From contig CAKKPP010000007.1 of the NCBI GenBank assembly GCA_919901745.1, positions 90,753 to 154,752 on the forward strand: a DNA stretch of 64,000 bases. Direction: 5' to 3'. Of this stretch, positions 40,075 through 51,100 are shown piece after piece. The position numbers were made by a program, and so were the translations under genes. This DNA is from Chloroflexota bacterium. GTDB lineage: Bacteria > Chloroflexota > Limnocylindria > Limnocylindrales > CSP1-4. Under the pieces are notes generated by a model. That model was not told the origin of the DNA. It searched no databases and worked only from the letters and a program-made list of their open reading frames with translations. Each line of letters starts with the position of its first letter. Within the stretch, counting starts at the first letter, position 1.

Positions 40075-41081
40075 TCGCGATTCCTGGGCACAGGCCCGCC
40101 TACGAGACGAGGCGGGGCGCGGTCTACGAGGGCGACTCGCTCGAGCTCCTCCGCGCGATGCCGGATGCGTCCGTGAACCTCGTGATCACGTCGCCGCCGT
40201 ACGCGCTGGAGTTCAAGAAGGAGTACGGCAACGAAAGCCAGGATTCCTACGTGTCGTGGTTCTTGCCGTTCGCCCACGAAGTCCGCCGGGTCCTGACCGA
40301 CGATGGGTCGTTCGTGGTCAACATCGGCGGGGCCTGGAGGAAGGGGCACCCGGTTCGCTCGCTGTACCACTTCCGACTGCTCATCGCGCTGGTCGACGAG
40401 GTCGGCCTGCACCTCGCGCAGGAGGTCTACTGGTACAACCCGGCCAAGATGCCGACGCCGGCCGAGTGGGTCAACGTGCAGCGCATCCGGGTCAAGGACA
40501 GCGTCGAGCCGTGCTGGTGGCTGTCGAAGACCGAGCGACCAAAGGCCTCGAACCGCAATGTCCTGGTGCGGTATTCCGACGACATGGTCCGGTTGATCGA
40601 GCGTGGCTTCCGGCCGATGAGGCGCCCGAGCGGTCATCTGGCCAAGGCGACGTTCCAGAAGGATCACGGCGGTGCGATCCCGGGGAACGTGCTCACGCTC
40701 GGGAACAACGACAGCAACGGCCGCTATCTTGCCCGTGTCGCCGAGGCTGGCCTGAAGCTCCACCCAGCACGATTCCCGGTGCAGCTTCCGGAGTGGTTCA
40801 TCAAGTTCCTGACCGATCCGGGCGATCTCGTCGTCGACATCTTCGGCGGTTCGATGACGACCGGCTGGGCCGCCGAGCGGACGGGTCGACGCTGGATCGG
40901 GATCGATCTCGTGCCCGAGTACGTCGCGGCAAGTCGTCTGCGCTTCTTCGATGACACCGGGACCCTGTTGCCGGAGACGGCGTTGACGCCAGCTCGACCA
41001 GTTCCTATCGTCAGCGACGACGCCGACGTTCACGCTGAGAACGAGATCAGTGAGGCTGAAGAGGTCCGTCCTGCAAGTTAG
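40071..41081 (+). CDS. DNA methyltransferase, N4-cytosine/N6-adenine type, beta-class motif order
   Basis: [13 protein letters not shown] near N-terminus; [26 protein letters not shown] near C-terminus; GTG start overlaps REase stop. Confidence 0.9.
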   Translation: MIAIPGHRPAYETRRGAVYEGDSLELLRAMPDASVNLVITSPPYALEFKKEYGNESQDSYVSWFLPFAHEVRRVLTDDGSFVVNIGGAWRKGHPVRSLYHFRLLIALVDEVGLHLAQEVYWYNPAKMPTPAEWVNVQRIRVKDSVEPCWWLSKTERPKASNRNVLVRYSDDMVRLIERGFRPMRRPSGHLAKATFQKDHGGAIPGNVLTLGNNDSNGRYLARVAEAGLKLHPARFPVQLPEWFIKFLTDPGDLVVDIFGGSMTTGWAAERTGRRWIGIDLVPEYVAASRLRFFDDTGTLLPETALTPARPVPIVSDDADVHAENEISEAEEVRPAS

Positions 41082-41651
41082 TTACGCGATCAACCACTGA
41101 CCTTGCTGGCGCGGAGGCGAGTGAAGCATGGACACCGTGTCGGGCACCTCGCGAAGCCAGGAGCTGGCGCGCCTTCTGACAACGATGTTGCTCGTCGCGC
41201 TCGTGGCCTTTGCCATCAGTCTTGCCTTTCGGCCGACCATCGCGGGGGCCGCGCAAGCAGATGCCGCACCCATGAACGCCCAAGCCTCCGAGAGCGAGGG
41301 GCTGACACTTCCGAGGCCGTCGATCCCGCGACCTTGAAGGAGCTCATCACCGACCCGGTAACGGGGAAGGAGACGTGGTTGTCGACTGGAACCGTGCCCT
41401 TGTCGCCGAGCATCATCGACGAAGCTTTGGCGAAGGGCCAAGGCGACGATTTCGCCTGCCCTGACGGGTCGGGAGTGCCCGTGGCACTCGCTCGGTGACT
41501 GGGCAAGGCGCTGGTGCCGACGACGGCGATCGCGGCGCGAGCGGCCTTCTTGCCCAACGGGGAGCGCCGGACCAGCACCTGGTTGTCCGCTCCGCCAACG
41601 TGGCCGGGGGTCATGACAGCCAGGGTGCCGACACTCACCAGGAGCTCGTGT

Positions 41652-42083
41652 TCACCGCGTGAACGGATTGATCGTGCGCAGTCGAGGGAAGCGCGCGAAG
41701 TCCCGATCCGTCGTGGCGAGCGTCGCGCCATGTTCGCTGGCCAGAGCCGCGAGATGGGCGTCCATCAACAAGGGGCCACGTGCCTGCCCCGCCTCGGCCG
41801 TTGCGTCGAGGACCTCCCAGTGGCGATCGGTCGTGCTGGCGACCGCGACATTCGGACGAGCCAGCCAGCTGCTCACGATCCCGATCGCCCGGCTTGCGGT
41901 CAGGGGCCGCTCGAAGACGCCCGGGTTCGTCGTGATCCGCAGGAAGGCGAGGAGCGTCGTGAGCGGGAAGCGGACGTCCTCGTCGCTGCTCAGTGTCCGC
42001 TCCAGCCAGGCCGCCGACTGCGCCTGCCGCGGACTGCCGAGGTCGTACGCGTAGATGAGCACGTTCGCATCCACGAGGATCAT
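41652..42083 (-). CDS. vapC: PIN-domain toxin (VapC family)
   Basis: MILVDANVLIYAYD...LMDAHLAALASEHGATLATTDRDFARFPRL. Confidence 0.92.
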   Translation of the reverse strand: MILVDANVLIYAYDLGSPRQAQSAAWLERTLSSDEDVRFPLTTLLAFLRITTNPGVFERPLTASRAIGIVSSWLARPNVAVASTTDRHWEVLDATAEAGQARGPLLMDAHLAALASEHGATLATTDRDFARFPRLRTINPFTR

Positions 42084-42346
42084 CGATGCCGGCTGCCTTC
42101 GATTCGCTCGAGAAGACCACTGATGTCGTCGATCTCGAGGCCCTCGCGAAGCCCGAGGTCGGCAGCTTCGACACGGAACGGAGACACGACCGAACGACCA
42201 CCCCGCTCGAGGCCGGCGCGCAGTGCATCGTTGACGACGGCCTTCATCGGACGACCGGTTCTGCGCACCTCTCGCTCGATCCCGACGGCGACGTCGTCGT
42301 CGAGGGTCAGCGTCGTTCTGGTACTCACATCATGAAGTCTACGCAC
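42080..42346 (-). CDS. vapB: VapB-type antitoxin (ribbon-helix-helix N-terminus); real start may be GTG at 42328
   Basis: RTTLTLDDDVAVGIEREVRRTGRPMKAVVNDALRAGLERG; overlaps vapC start by 4 bp. Confidence 0.85.
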   Translation of the reverse strand: MRRLHDVSTRTTLTLDDDVAVGIEREVRRTGRPMKAVVNDALRAGLERGGRSVVSPFRVEAADLGLREGLEIDDISGLLERIEGSRHR

Positions 42347-43809
42347 CAGGCATCATGATGTCTAGCGAGGACCAGTTACGACTACCACCGCACCAGCATG
42401 ACCCTGGGCACTTGTCCGGCGTTACCTGATCGCCTGCCCACCCGACCAGCGCGTCGACCGCCTGGGCGAAGACCTCGGTGTGGCGGTCGACATCGGCTTC
42501 GGTGGTCGACGGGGACATCAGGGCCATGTTGTGGAACGGCGTCATGAGCACGCCGCGGTTCATCGCCCAGAGGTGCAGGAAGCGCTCGAGGGCCGGGTCG
42601 GAATGGGCCCACTGCTCGGCGCCGTTGCGCGGCGGAGTCGCCATGAAGTGGTACTCGGCGCGGGCCCCGAGGCGGGTCACGTGCCACGGCACGCCGCGCT
42701 CGCGGATCACCCGGTCCACGCCGGCCGCCCAGCGCTCGCCGAGCGGCAGCATCCGTTCGAACGCCTCGTCCGTGAGGACCTCGCCGAGGGTCGCCCGGAC
42801 GGCGGCCAGCGACAGGGCGTAGCCCGCCAGCGTCCCGCCGATCCCGCCGACGTCCGCGTCCTCGAGGGCCGACTGCTCGCGGATCCGCGCCGCGACCGCT
42901 TCCGACAGCCCATACGCCGCGACCGGGATCCCGCCACCGATCGTCTTGCCGATGACGAGGATGTCGGGTTCGAGGCCGTCCCGGCCGGTCATCCCGCCGG
43001 GGCCGGCACAGATCGTGTGGGTCTCGTCGATGATCAGGAGCGTGCCGGTCCTGCGGGTGATCTCGCGGACACCGTCGAGGTAGCCCGGCTCCGGGAGGAC
43101 GATCCCGACGTTGGTGAGCGCCGGCTCGATGAGGACGACGGCGACGTCGCGGTCTTCGAGCGCCCGCTCGAGGCCGTCAAGATCGTTGAAATGGACGACC
43201 CGTGTCGTCTCGCGAGGATGGACCTGCGGCCCGACGTTGCCGGTGATCGGGACGACCTGGCCCTGCTCGTCGAGCACGGCGATCGCCTCGTCCACCGACC
43301 CGTGGTAGCAATGGTCGTGGACGACGACCTTCGACCGACCGGTGATCTGGCGGGCAATCCGCAACGAGAACCGGTTCGCGTCCGTGGCCGACAGCGTGAA
43401 CTGCCAGTAGGGGAGCCCGAACCGGCGCCCGAGTTCCTCGCCGGCCCAGATCGCGTCCTCGGTCGGGAGCATGTGGGTGATCCCGCGGCGAAGCTGACGC
43501 TCGACGGCGGCGATCGTCGGTGCCGCGCCGTGGCCGGCCATCGCGCCGGTGTCGCCGAGACACAGGTCGACGTACTCGTGGCCGTCAACGCAGGAGAACC
43601 GCGCGCCGCTCGCCTCGTCGACGAACAACGGGAACGGGCCCGCCCACTTGACCATCCAGTTCATCGGGACGCCGTCCAGGAGGGAGCCGCGGGCGCGCTG
43701 GTGGAGGGCGGCAGATCTCGGGTGACGGGCGACAAAGTCGGCGGTCTCCGCCTCCATGAGGGTGGTCAGGCGGTCTCGGTCGACGGTCGGCGTGGCGAGT
43801 TCGGTCATG
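42339..43809 (-). CDS. Class III aminotransferase (glutamate-1-semialdehyde aminomutase-like)
   Basis: YVDLCLGDTGAMAGHGAAPTIAA...LLIIDETHTICAGPGGMTGRDGLEPDILVIGKTIGGGIPVAAYG. Confidence 0.9.
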
Positions 43810-43922
43810 GGTCTCCGTGTGCTGTGGTGGGGACCCATCATGCCAACTTGGTGGGATCGGCGCCGATCAGGCGCGATGGGCGCGACAGGCACGCTTGGCG
43901 CGGCTGGTGCGGCCGGCGCGAC

Positions 43923-44078
43923 TCAGTGGGCCCGGGAGAGGCTCCGACGGAAGCCGCACTGGCGGCACGTGGCGATGCCGGCCGTGGGATCGAGATCCAG
44001 GAAGCTGGCGCAGCCGTTCGTGCCGCAGTACGGCTGATTGGCCTGGGCCGAGGCGCTGCGGCGGCGGAGCCGACGCAT
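43923..44078 (-). CDS. Small zinc-ribbon-like protein
   Basis: PYCGTNGCASFLDLDPTAGIATCRQCGFRRS. Confidence 0.35.
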   Translation of the reverse strand: MRRLRRRSASAQANQPYCGTNGCASFLDLDPTAGIATCRQCGFRRSLSRAH

Positions 44079-44548
44079 GGTGCTGGAGCGGCCCGCGAGG
44101 GCCGTGGTCGTGGTTCGCGAAAGCATGTTGTGTGGATCTGTCCTTCTTGCCGCACCTGGCCGTTGTTGTCTGGCCGTGCAGCACCTGGCTCTTGGGCGCG
44201 GTGCGCCGCCGAGCGATGTCATGGGACCGTCGAGTGTTCGCGGGAGCGAGTCGAACCGTCGCGTGATGGGCGATTGGTTCGATGCGTCAGACCTGCGGAC
44301 GACTCATCGGTCTCCCCGAGGATGGACGAGTCGGGCGAACCTGTCAACCGTGACGATCGGTCGACCGATCAGGACCTTCGCTCGATCGCCCGGCCGAAGG
44401 CCTCGGGATCCTCGCCACGGAGGACGTCCGAGATGAACGACAGACGGCCGGCCGCCGAGTTCGCCCACGACCAGCGCTCACCGCTCATCGCGATGGATGG
44501 TGCTCCCGGATGGACTGCCCTGCAAGTCTGTCACGAACACCCGTCATC

Positions 44549-46045
44549 ATGGCGCCCATGGTCCAGCCCATCGAAGACGGCGTTCCGCCGGAACCGCTCC
44601 TGCCGCTGCGGCTCGCCGGCGCGGTGTGGGGCCACCTGGTCGGCGACGCGGTCGGCGTCCCCTACGAGTTCCGGTCGCCGGAGGAGATCGGCCCGGTCGA
44701 GTTCGGGGCGCGCGGCACGTACGCGGTCGCACCCGGGACGTGGAGCGACGACGGCGCCATGATGCTCGCCCTGCTCGACTCCCTCCTGACCGGGCGGTTC
44801 GATCCGGAGGACCAGGGCCAGCGCTATCTGGCCTGGGCCGACGGGGGCCGCTATACGCCCGATGGTGAGGGTCGTTTCGACATCGGCAATGCGACGGCTG
44901 CCGCACTTGCACGGATCCGGGCCGGGACGCCGGCGCAGGAGGCGGGCGGGAGCACCGACCGCGACAACGGCAACGGCTCGCTCATGCGCGCCATCGCCGT
45001 GGCCCTCGTGGGCCGAGATCTGGCCGTCGGTGGTCTTGCGGATTGGGCGGCGCGCGCATCACGGGTCACGCACGGCCATGGGCTCGCGGGGATGGCCTGC
45101 GCGCTGTACGTGCTGACTGCGCGACAGCTGATCCGCGGCCAGCCGGAGCGATCCGACGCGATCGCCTGGGGGAGGGGAGAACTCACGCGAGTGATCGAGG
45201 AGCGCATCGCGGCCGGCGATCCCGCGGCCACAAACGACCGCACGGCGCTCGACGCGCTTCTTGCTCACCCGGGCCGAGCCGGTCGCGGCTACGTCGCCGA
45301 CAGCTTCTGGTCGGCGTGGGAGGCCTTCGCCGGCGCTTCGGACTATCGCGACACGATCGAACGGGCCATCCGCTACGGGCACGACACCGATACCACGGCG
45401 GCGATCGCCGGTGGCCTGGCGGGAGCGTATTGGGGCCTGGACAGGATCCCGCACGACTGGTTGCGCGGAATGCGCGGGCGTTCGGTCGCATCGCCCATCG
45501 TGGGTCGTCTGCTCGCGACCGACGGCTGGAAGACGTCGACCACCGACCCGTTGCGAATCGATCCCGTGGCCCTCGCGACGGTCCCCGGCCTGGCCGACGC
45601 GCCGGGCGGCCTCGCGATGACGTTCCTGCCCGGCAAACAGCGCGACGGCTGGACGGGGATGTGGTGGCGCGACGTGGACGCCGATGCGCGGCGCCTGCGC
45701 GATCACGGTGCCGATGCCCTGTTCCTGCTCGTCGAGGACCACGAGCTCAGCGAGGCTCGGGTACCCGAGATCGTCGACCGACTCGCCGAAGCCGGGATCG
45801 AGACGATCCGTCACCCCGTCCTGGACATGCATGTGCCGGCCGACCCCGCGGCCTTCCACGCCGCCCTCACGGACGTGATCGCCCGGATCCGCGCCGGGCA
45901 AGTCGTCGTGGTCGCCTGCCGCGGCGGCCTCGGCCGCACGGGGACGGCCGTCGGATGCCTGCTCGTCCAGAGCGGAATGGCGCCGCGCGACGCGATTGCC
46001 CTGACGCGGCGGTCGCGGTCGCATACGATCGAACGTGACATCTAG
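44549..46045 (+). CDS. ADP-ribosylglycohydrolase fused to CDKN3/dual-specificity-like phosphatase; C-terminus cut by TAG
   Basis: GDAVGVPYE, WSDDGAMM, DRDNGNGSLMRA, GHDTDTTAAIAGGLAGAYWG; C-terminal VVACRGGLGRTGTAVGCLLV (CX5R). Confidence 0.88.
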   Translation: MAPMVQPIEDGVPPEPLLPLRLAGAVWGHLVGDAVGVPYEFRSPEEIGPVEFGARGTYAVAPGTWSDDGAMMLALLDSLLTGRFDPEDQGQRYLAWADGGRYTPDGEGRFDIGNATAAALARIRAGTPAQEAGGSTDRDNGNGSLMRAIAVALVGRDLAVGGLADWAARASRVTHGHGLAGMACALYVLTARQLIRGQPERSDAIAWGRGELTRVIEERIAAGDPAATNDRTALDALLAHPGRAGRGYVADSFWSAWEAFAGASDYRDTIERAIRYGHDTDTTAAIAGGLAGAYWGLDRIPHDWLRGMRGRSVASPIVGRLLATDGWKTSTTDPLRIDPVALATVPGLADAPGGLAMTFLPGKQRDGWTGMWWRDVDADARRLRDHGADALFLLVEDHELSEARVPEIVDRLAEAGIETIRHPVLDMHVPADPAAFHAALTDVIARIRAGQVVVVACRGGLGRTGTAVGCLLVQSGMAPRDAIALTRRSRSHTIERDI

Positions 46046-46227
46046 GAGCGTTTCGTCGAGGCCTGGGCGAGGGCGCCGGATCGATGACGCGCGTCCGGTT
46101 CAGAAGTCACAATCAATCGTGAATCTCGCCTTGGTTGTTCTCGGATCCAATTCTTGGCAGATTCGACCACCGAACGGCCCGGGAGCGTGCCCGAGCGCTT
46201 CATCGTGCCTGGACTGGGAGGAATTCT

Positions 46228-47442
46228 GTGACGAGTAGGTCGATTGGGTCTCGCGTCTCGAACGGCCCGAGGGCGGCCGCACGATCCACGCGACGGACGA
46301 GGTTGCTTCCGCTCGGTGCCGTCCTGGCCCTGACCGTGCTCTCCAGCGCGCCGGTCGCGGCCGCGGTCGAGGACCTCAGCTTGACGACCCCGTACCCGGC
46401 GATCTCGGTTTCGCCCGGGGCAACGGCGAACTTCAGCATCTCGGTTTCCACGGCTGCGGCTCAGCGCGTGGCACTCGCGGTGGACGGGGCGCCGTCCGAT
46501 TGGTCCGCCACGCTCCGCGGCGGCGGGTTCGCGGTCGATGCCGTCCTGACCGAGGCCGGGAAGCCGGCCGAGGTGCGCCTCGACGTCACGATCCCCGACG
46601 CTGCCCCCGCCGGCACCACCCGCCTCACCGTTCGCGCGACGTCCGGGACCCTGCGCGCTGAACTGCCGCTCGACATCAGGGTCAGCATCGACGCCGGCGG
46701 CGACGTGACGCTCGCCACCGACTTTCCGAACCTGCGCGGTCCGTCGAGCACCCGGTTCACGTTCAACCTGACGCTCCGGAATGACACGGCCGAGGATCTG
46801 ACCTACGCCGCGACGTCCATCGGGCCGACCGGATGGGACGTCCAGGCCACCCTCACGGGACAGGCCCAGGCTGCCAGCGCGATCGTGCAAGCCGGCGCGA
46901 CATCGGCGATCTCGGTGACGGTCCAGCCGCCGCAGGCCGTCGCGGCCGGCACGTACCCGATCACGGTCGACGTTGCTGCAGGTTCCCGTTCCGTCTCGTC
47001 CGAACTGGTCGTCGAGATCACCGGGACGAACTCGGTGGCGCTGAATACGCCCGATCAGCGCCTCAGCACGCGCGGATCGGCCGGCGAGACGATCGAGCAG
47101 CAGCTCGTCATCGAGAACACCGGCACCGCCCCCCTCGAGCTGATGACGCTCAGTGCGACGACGCCGTCGGACTGGACCGTGGAGTTCGACCCGTCCGAGA
47201 CGATCGACACCATCGCGGCCGGCGCATCGGCCACGGTCACAGCGCGAATCGTCCCCTCGACGGACGCCATCGCCGGCGATTATGTCGTCAGCTTTCGCGC
47301 CTCGAATGACCTCGCAAACGCCTCTCGCGAGATCCGCGTCACCGTCGAGACCTCACCCTTCTTCGGGATTGTGGGAGTGGCGCTGATCGTGGCCGTCTTT
47401 GGTGGATTGTGGTGGGTGTTCCAGCGCTACGGGCGACGCTGA
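46228..47442 (+). CDS. NEW3-domain-like exported protein with C-terminal TM
   Basis: Signal peptide; repeated Ig-like modules; C-terminal [27 protein letters not shown]; next to ABC transporter. Confidence 0.75.
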   Translation: MTSRSIGSRVSNGPRAAARSTRRTRLLPLGAVLALTVLSSAPVAAAVEDLSLTTPYPAISVSPGATANFSISVSTAAAQRVALAVDGAPSDWSATLRGGGFAVDAVLTEAGKPAEVRLDVTIPDAAPAGTTRLTVRATSGTLRAELPLDIRVSIDAGGDVTLATDFPNLRGPSSTRFTFNLTLRNDTAEDLTYAATSIGPTGWDVQATLTGQAQAASAIVQAGATSAISVTVQPPQAVAAGTYPITVDVAAGSRSVSSELVVEITGTNSVALNTPDQRLSTRGSAGETIEQQLVIENTGTAPLELMTLSATTPSDWTVEFDPSETIDTIAAGASATVTARIVPSTDAIAGDYVVSFRASNDLANASREIRVTVETSPFFGIVGVALIVAVFGGLWWVFQRYGRR

Positions 47443-48530
47443 TGGCCGCGGGCGGGGCGCCCGGAGCCGAGCCAGCCAGCGCGCCGGCGGCGACCGGTGT
47501 GGCCGCGGCCACAACGGGCGATCCTCCTCCAATCCGAACCCGCGGCCTGACCAAGCGCTACGGCGACCTGACGGCCGTCGACGCCCTGGACCTCGAGATC
47601 CGCCGGGGCGAGATCTTTGGGTTGCTGGGCCAGAACGGGGCCGGCAAGACGACGACGATCCTGATGCTCCTCGGACTCAGCGAGCCGACATCGGGGACGG
47701 CCAGGGTCGTGGGGTTGGATCCCGCGCGACGGGCGCTGGAGGTCAAGCGCCGAGTGGGCTACCTGCCGGACAACGTCGGTTTCTATGGCGACATGACCGG
47801 TCGCGAGAACTTGCGCTACACGGCGCGACTCAATGGGCTGTCCGGAGGCGAAGCCGAGGCGCGCCTCGACGAGGTGCTCGAACAGGTGAGCCTCACCGAT
47901 CGTGCCGACACCCCGGCCGAAACCTACTCGCGGGGCATGCTCCAGCGCCTCGGCATCGCCGACGCGCTCGTCAAGGACCCGGAGATCCTGATCCTCGATG
48001 AACCGACCACCTCGATCGATCCGATCGGCGTCGTCGAGATCCTGGATCTCCTCCGGCGCCTGGTCAGCGAGCGCGGGGTGACGATCCTGCTCTCGAGCCA
48101 CTTGCTGGATCAGGTTCAGTCGGTCTGCGATCGTGTCGGCATCTTCGCCGCTGGGCGATTGATCGGAGTCGGCACGGTCGCCGAGCTGGCGACGACGTTC
48201 GGCGACGGATCGGCGCAGGTGGAAGTGTCCTTCGAAGGCGTCGCCGACCCCGCCGTCGCCGACCGTGTGGCCTCGACGCTCGCCGGCGTACCCGGCGTGA
48301 CGTCGGTGACACGGTCCGACCGCAGTGATGAACCCTGGACGGTCCACGTGGACCCACGGAGTTCGGTCGGCAGCGTCCGTGAGGCGATCCTGACGACCGC
48401 CGCCGGAGAGCGTCTGCGGCTGTCGTCGATCCGATCGTCGACGCGTTCGCTCGGCGAGATCTACCGCGAGGCGGTGCACCGGGCAGGCATCGCCGCCGCC
48501 GCGCCACGAACGACGGGAACCGCGTCGTGA
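47442..48530 (+). CDS. ABC transporter ATP-binding protein
   Basis: Walker [10 protein letters not shown], signature [10 protein letters not shown] (variant), Walker [14 protein letters not shown]. Confidence 0.93.
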   Translation: MAAGGAPGAEPASAPAATGVAAATTGDPPPIRTRGLTKRYGDLTAVDALDLEIRRGEIFGLLGQNGAGKTTTILMLLGLSEPTSGTARVVGLDPARRALEVKRRVGYLPDNVGFYGDMTGRENLRYTARLNGLSGGEAEARLDEVLEQVSLTDRADTPAETYSRGMLQRLGIADALVKDPEILILDEPTTSIDPIGVVEILDLLRRLVSERGVTILLSSHLLDQVQSVCDRVGIFAAGRLIGVGTVAELATTFGDGSAQVEVSFEGVADPAVADRVASTLAGVPGVTSVTRSDRSDEPWTVHVDPRSSVGSVREAILTTAAGERLRLSSIRSSTRSLGEIYREAVHRAGIAAAAPRTTGTAS

Positions 48531-49522
48531 GCGCCGTCCCGATCGCGCCGCGCGGGGGCTGGAGGATCGTCGCCGGAAAGGAATTCGCCGATCACCTGCT
48601 CAGCGTCCGCTTCTACATCCTGTTGATCATCCTGGGGCTTGCAGCCGGTGTGCCGCTGTTCCTGGCCGCGGAACAGATCCGCAGCCTCGCGTCCCAGGTC
48701 AGCGGCGCCCAGGCCGTCTTCCTCGCCCTGTTCGTGATCGGCCCGCAGGACGTGTCGATCTTCAACCTCAACGTGACCGTCCAGTCGTTCGTCGCCCTGG
48801 CGGCGCCGCTGCTCGGGATCGCGTTCGCCTTCGACGCCGTCAACGGCGAACGAGCCGAGGGGACGCTGCCGCGACTCGTCTCGCAGCCGATCCACCGCGA
48901 CGACATCATCAACGGCAAGTTCACCGCGGCACTCGCGGTCATCGCGCTCGTGCTCGTGGCGGTCGTCGCGATCATCGCCGGCGTGGGCCTGCTCCGCCTC
49001 GGAATCGTTCCCGAATGGTCCGAGGTCGTGCGGCTTGTCCTGTGGCTTGGTGTGACCGTGGTCTACGTTTCGCTCTGGCTCGCGTTCGGTCTGCTGCTGT
49101 CGGTGGTCGTCCGTCGTGCGGCGACGTCGGCGCTCGTCGGCTTCGGGGTCTGGATGCTCATTGCGATGTTCGGCCAGTTCATCGCGAACCTGCTCCTGGC
49201 GTTCATCGCGCCGCTATCCGCGGGGCTGACCGCCGATCAGGCGATTGCCACCCTTCAGCTCCGCGCGTTCATCCTCCGCCTGCTGCCGACGACGCTCTAC
49301 AACGAAGCGTCGGTCGTGCTCCTGAATCCGTCGCTGACCCAGTCGTCCTCGCCGGCCACGATCGGCCAGGCGATCCAGGCCCAGCAGCAGATCCCGACGC
49401 TCCTGTCGCTCGACCAGAGCCTCCTGCTCGTCTGGCCGCAGGTCGTCGTGCTCCTCGCCTTGACCGTCCTGTGTTTCGCCGCCGCCTACGTCCGGTTCAT
49501 GCGCGAGGAGGTCCGCGCCTAG
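48527..49522 (+). CDS. ABC transporter permease
   Basis: Multi-TM protein overlapping the ATPase stop; ABC-2 type features. Confidence 0.88.
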   Translation: MSAVPIAPRGGWRIVAGKEFADHLLSVRFYILLIILGLAAGVPLFLAAEQIRSLASQVSGAQAVFLALFVIGPQDVSIFNLNVTVQSFVALAAPLLGIAFAFDAVNGERAEGTLPRLVSQPIHRDDIINGKFTAALAVIALVLVAVVAIIAGVGLLRLGIVPEWSEVVRLVLWLGVTVVYVSLWLAFGLLLSVVVRRAATSALVGFGVWMLIAMFGQFIANLLLAFIAPLSAGLTADQAIATLQLRAFILRLLPTTLYNEASVVLLNPSLTQSSSPATIGQAIQAQQQIPTLLSLDQSLLLVWPQVVVLLALTVLCFAAAYVRFMREEVRA

Positions 49523-51093
49523 CCGCTCAGGATCCGCCGCAGGTCCGCATAGAGCGGCCGAAGCCGGGGATACATCCGCTTGTAGACCCGGCCGTACAGG
49601 TCGTCGTAGAGCGCCCGGGTTGCTGGATCCGGTTCGTGGACGCGGCCCACGCGGGTCATCGCGGCGACCGCGTCCTCGATTGTTCGATGGATCCCGAGAC
49701 CGACCATCGCGTCGATGGCAGCACCCAGACCCGAGGTCTCGTGGGTGTGCGGCACGACCGCCGGCAGCCCGAAGACATCGGCGGTGAGCTGGACGGCCGC
49801 CCGCGACTGCGCACCCCCGCCGGAGACGCGCAACTCCGTGATCGGGACCCCGGTGCGTTTCGCGATGTGTTCGCCACCTTCACGCAGCGCGTAGGCGAGT
49901 CCCTCGAGGATGGCGCGGTAGACGTGGGCTCGCGTGTGGACGTCGCCGAACCCGATGATCGCGCCCTTCGCTTCCGGTCCCGGCCGGCGGACGCCGGGCG
50001 ACCAATATGGTTGGACCACCAGTCCGGCCGAACCTGGCCCGGCGGTGTCAACGAGCTCATCGAACAGCGCCTCGGGCGCGATGCCTCGATCGACCGCCTG
50101 TGCCAGCTCGGCCGCGCCGAACTGGCGCTTGAACCACTCGACCATCCAGTAGCCGCGATAGACTTGGACTTCGGTCGACCAGGCCCCCGGCAGCGCAGCA
50201 GGGAAGGCCGGCACGAGGGGGATCGCCTCCACGTAGCGACGCTGCGTCGTCGCGATCGTGGCCGTGGAGCCGAATGAGAGCGCGGCGACGTTCGGTGGGA
50301 GAGCACCCGCTCCCAGCGCCTCGCACTGCTTGTCGCCCGCGGCCGCAACGACTGGCAGGCCGGGAAGAAGACCCGTGGCCGCGGCCGCCTCACCGGTCAG
50401 CTGACCGAGGATCCCCGTCGGTGGCACGAGCTCGGGCAGCCAATCCCGTTCGAACGGGGCGACCTGCCACTTCCAGTCGCGCTTCGCCGCCCAGGTCGAG
50501 CGCCTGAAGTCGAACGGGAGATAGCCGACCTGGGACGCACTCGAATCGGCGAATCGGCCGGTCAATCGTGCGACCAGCCACGCCGACAGCAGCCCGTACT
50601 GCCGGATGGCGCTCCACACCTCCGGCTCGTTCCGCGAGATCCAGTTCGCGTCGGCATCGGCCTGGAAGGCGGCCACGGTGTCGCGGACGCCGAGGGCCCG
50701 AAAGGCAAGGCCCCACAGGCCCCCGAGCGGCGGCAACCCCTCGGTCCTGCGCTGGTCCAGCCAGACGATCGCCGGCCGGAGCGGCGTCCCGTGTTGATCG
50801 GCCACGACGATCGTTGCCCGCTGAGCAGTCAACGCCAGCCCGGCGACCGAGTCGGGACGGGCGGCCGGATCGGTCCACAGCCCGCGACACGCGGCCCTGA
50901 TTGCCTCCCAGTAGATCGCCGGGTCGTTCTCGGCCCAGCCGGGATGGGGCGACACGTACGGCTCGATGGGGACGCGTGAGGCCGCGATGAGGGTGCCGGC
51001 AGGATCGAACAGGAGGGCCCGGACGCTCTGCGTGCCGACGTCCAGGGCAAGGACCCGGTCCGCGCCGGGCGGAGGGCGGCCGAATGGGCTCAT
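49519..51093 (-). CDS. FGGY family carbohydrate kinase
   Basis: VLALDVGTQSVRALLFDPAG, ELRVSGGGAQSRAAVQLTADVFGLP. Confidence 0.9.
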   Translation of the reverse strand: MSPFGRPPPGADRVLALDVGTQSVRALLFDPAGTLIAASRVPIEPYVSPHPGWAENDPAIYWEAIRAACRGLWTDPAARPDSVAGLALTAQRATIVVADQHGTPLRPAIVWLDQRRTEGLPPLGGLWGLAFRALGVRDTVAAFQADADANWISRNEPEVWSAIRQYGLLSAWLVARLTGRFADSSASQVGYLPFDFRRSTWAAKRDWKWQVAPFERDWLPELVPPTGILGQLTGEAAAATGLLPGLPVVAAAGDKQCEALGAGALPPNVAALSFGSTATIATTQRRYVEAIPLVPAFPAALPGAWSTEVQVYRGYWMVEWFKRQFGAAELAQAVDRGIAPEALFDELVDTAGPGSAGLVVQPYWSPGVRRPGPEAKGAIIGFGDVHTRAHVYRAILEGLAYALREGGEHIAKRTGVPITELRVSGGGAQSRAAVQLTADVFGLPAVVPHTHETSGLGAAIDAMVGLGIHRTIEDAVAAMTRVGRVHEPDPATRALYDDLYGRVYKRMYPRLRPLYADLRRILSG

Positions 51094-51100
51094 CGCGCCG

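Noticed and set aside
44369-44488. 39-aa minus-strand ORF MSGERWSWANSAAGRLSFISDVLRGEDPEAFGRAIERRS
   Set aside because: Looks somewhat protein-like but no start context, partner or recognised family; too weak to call.
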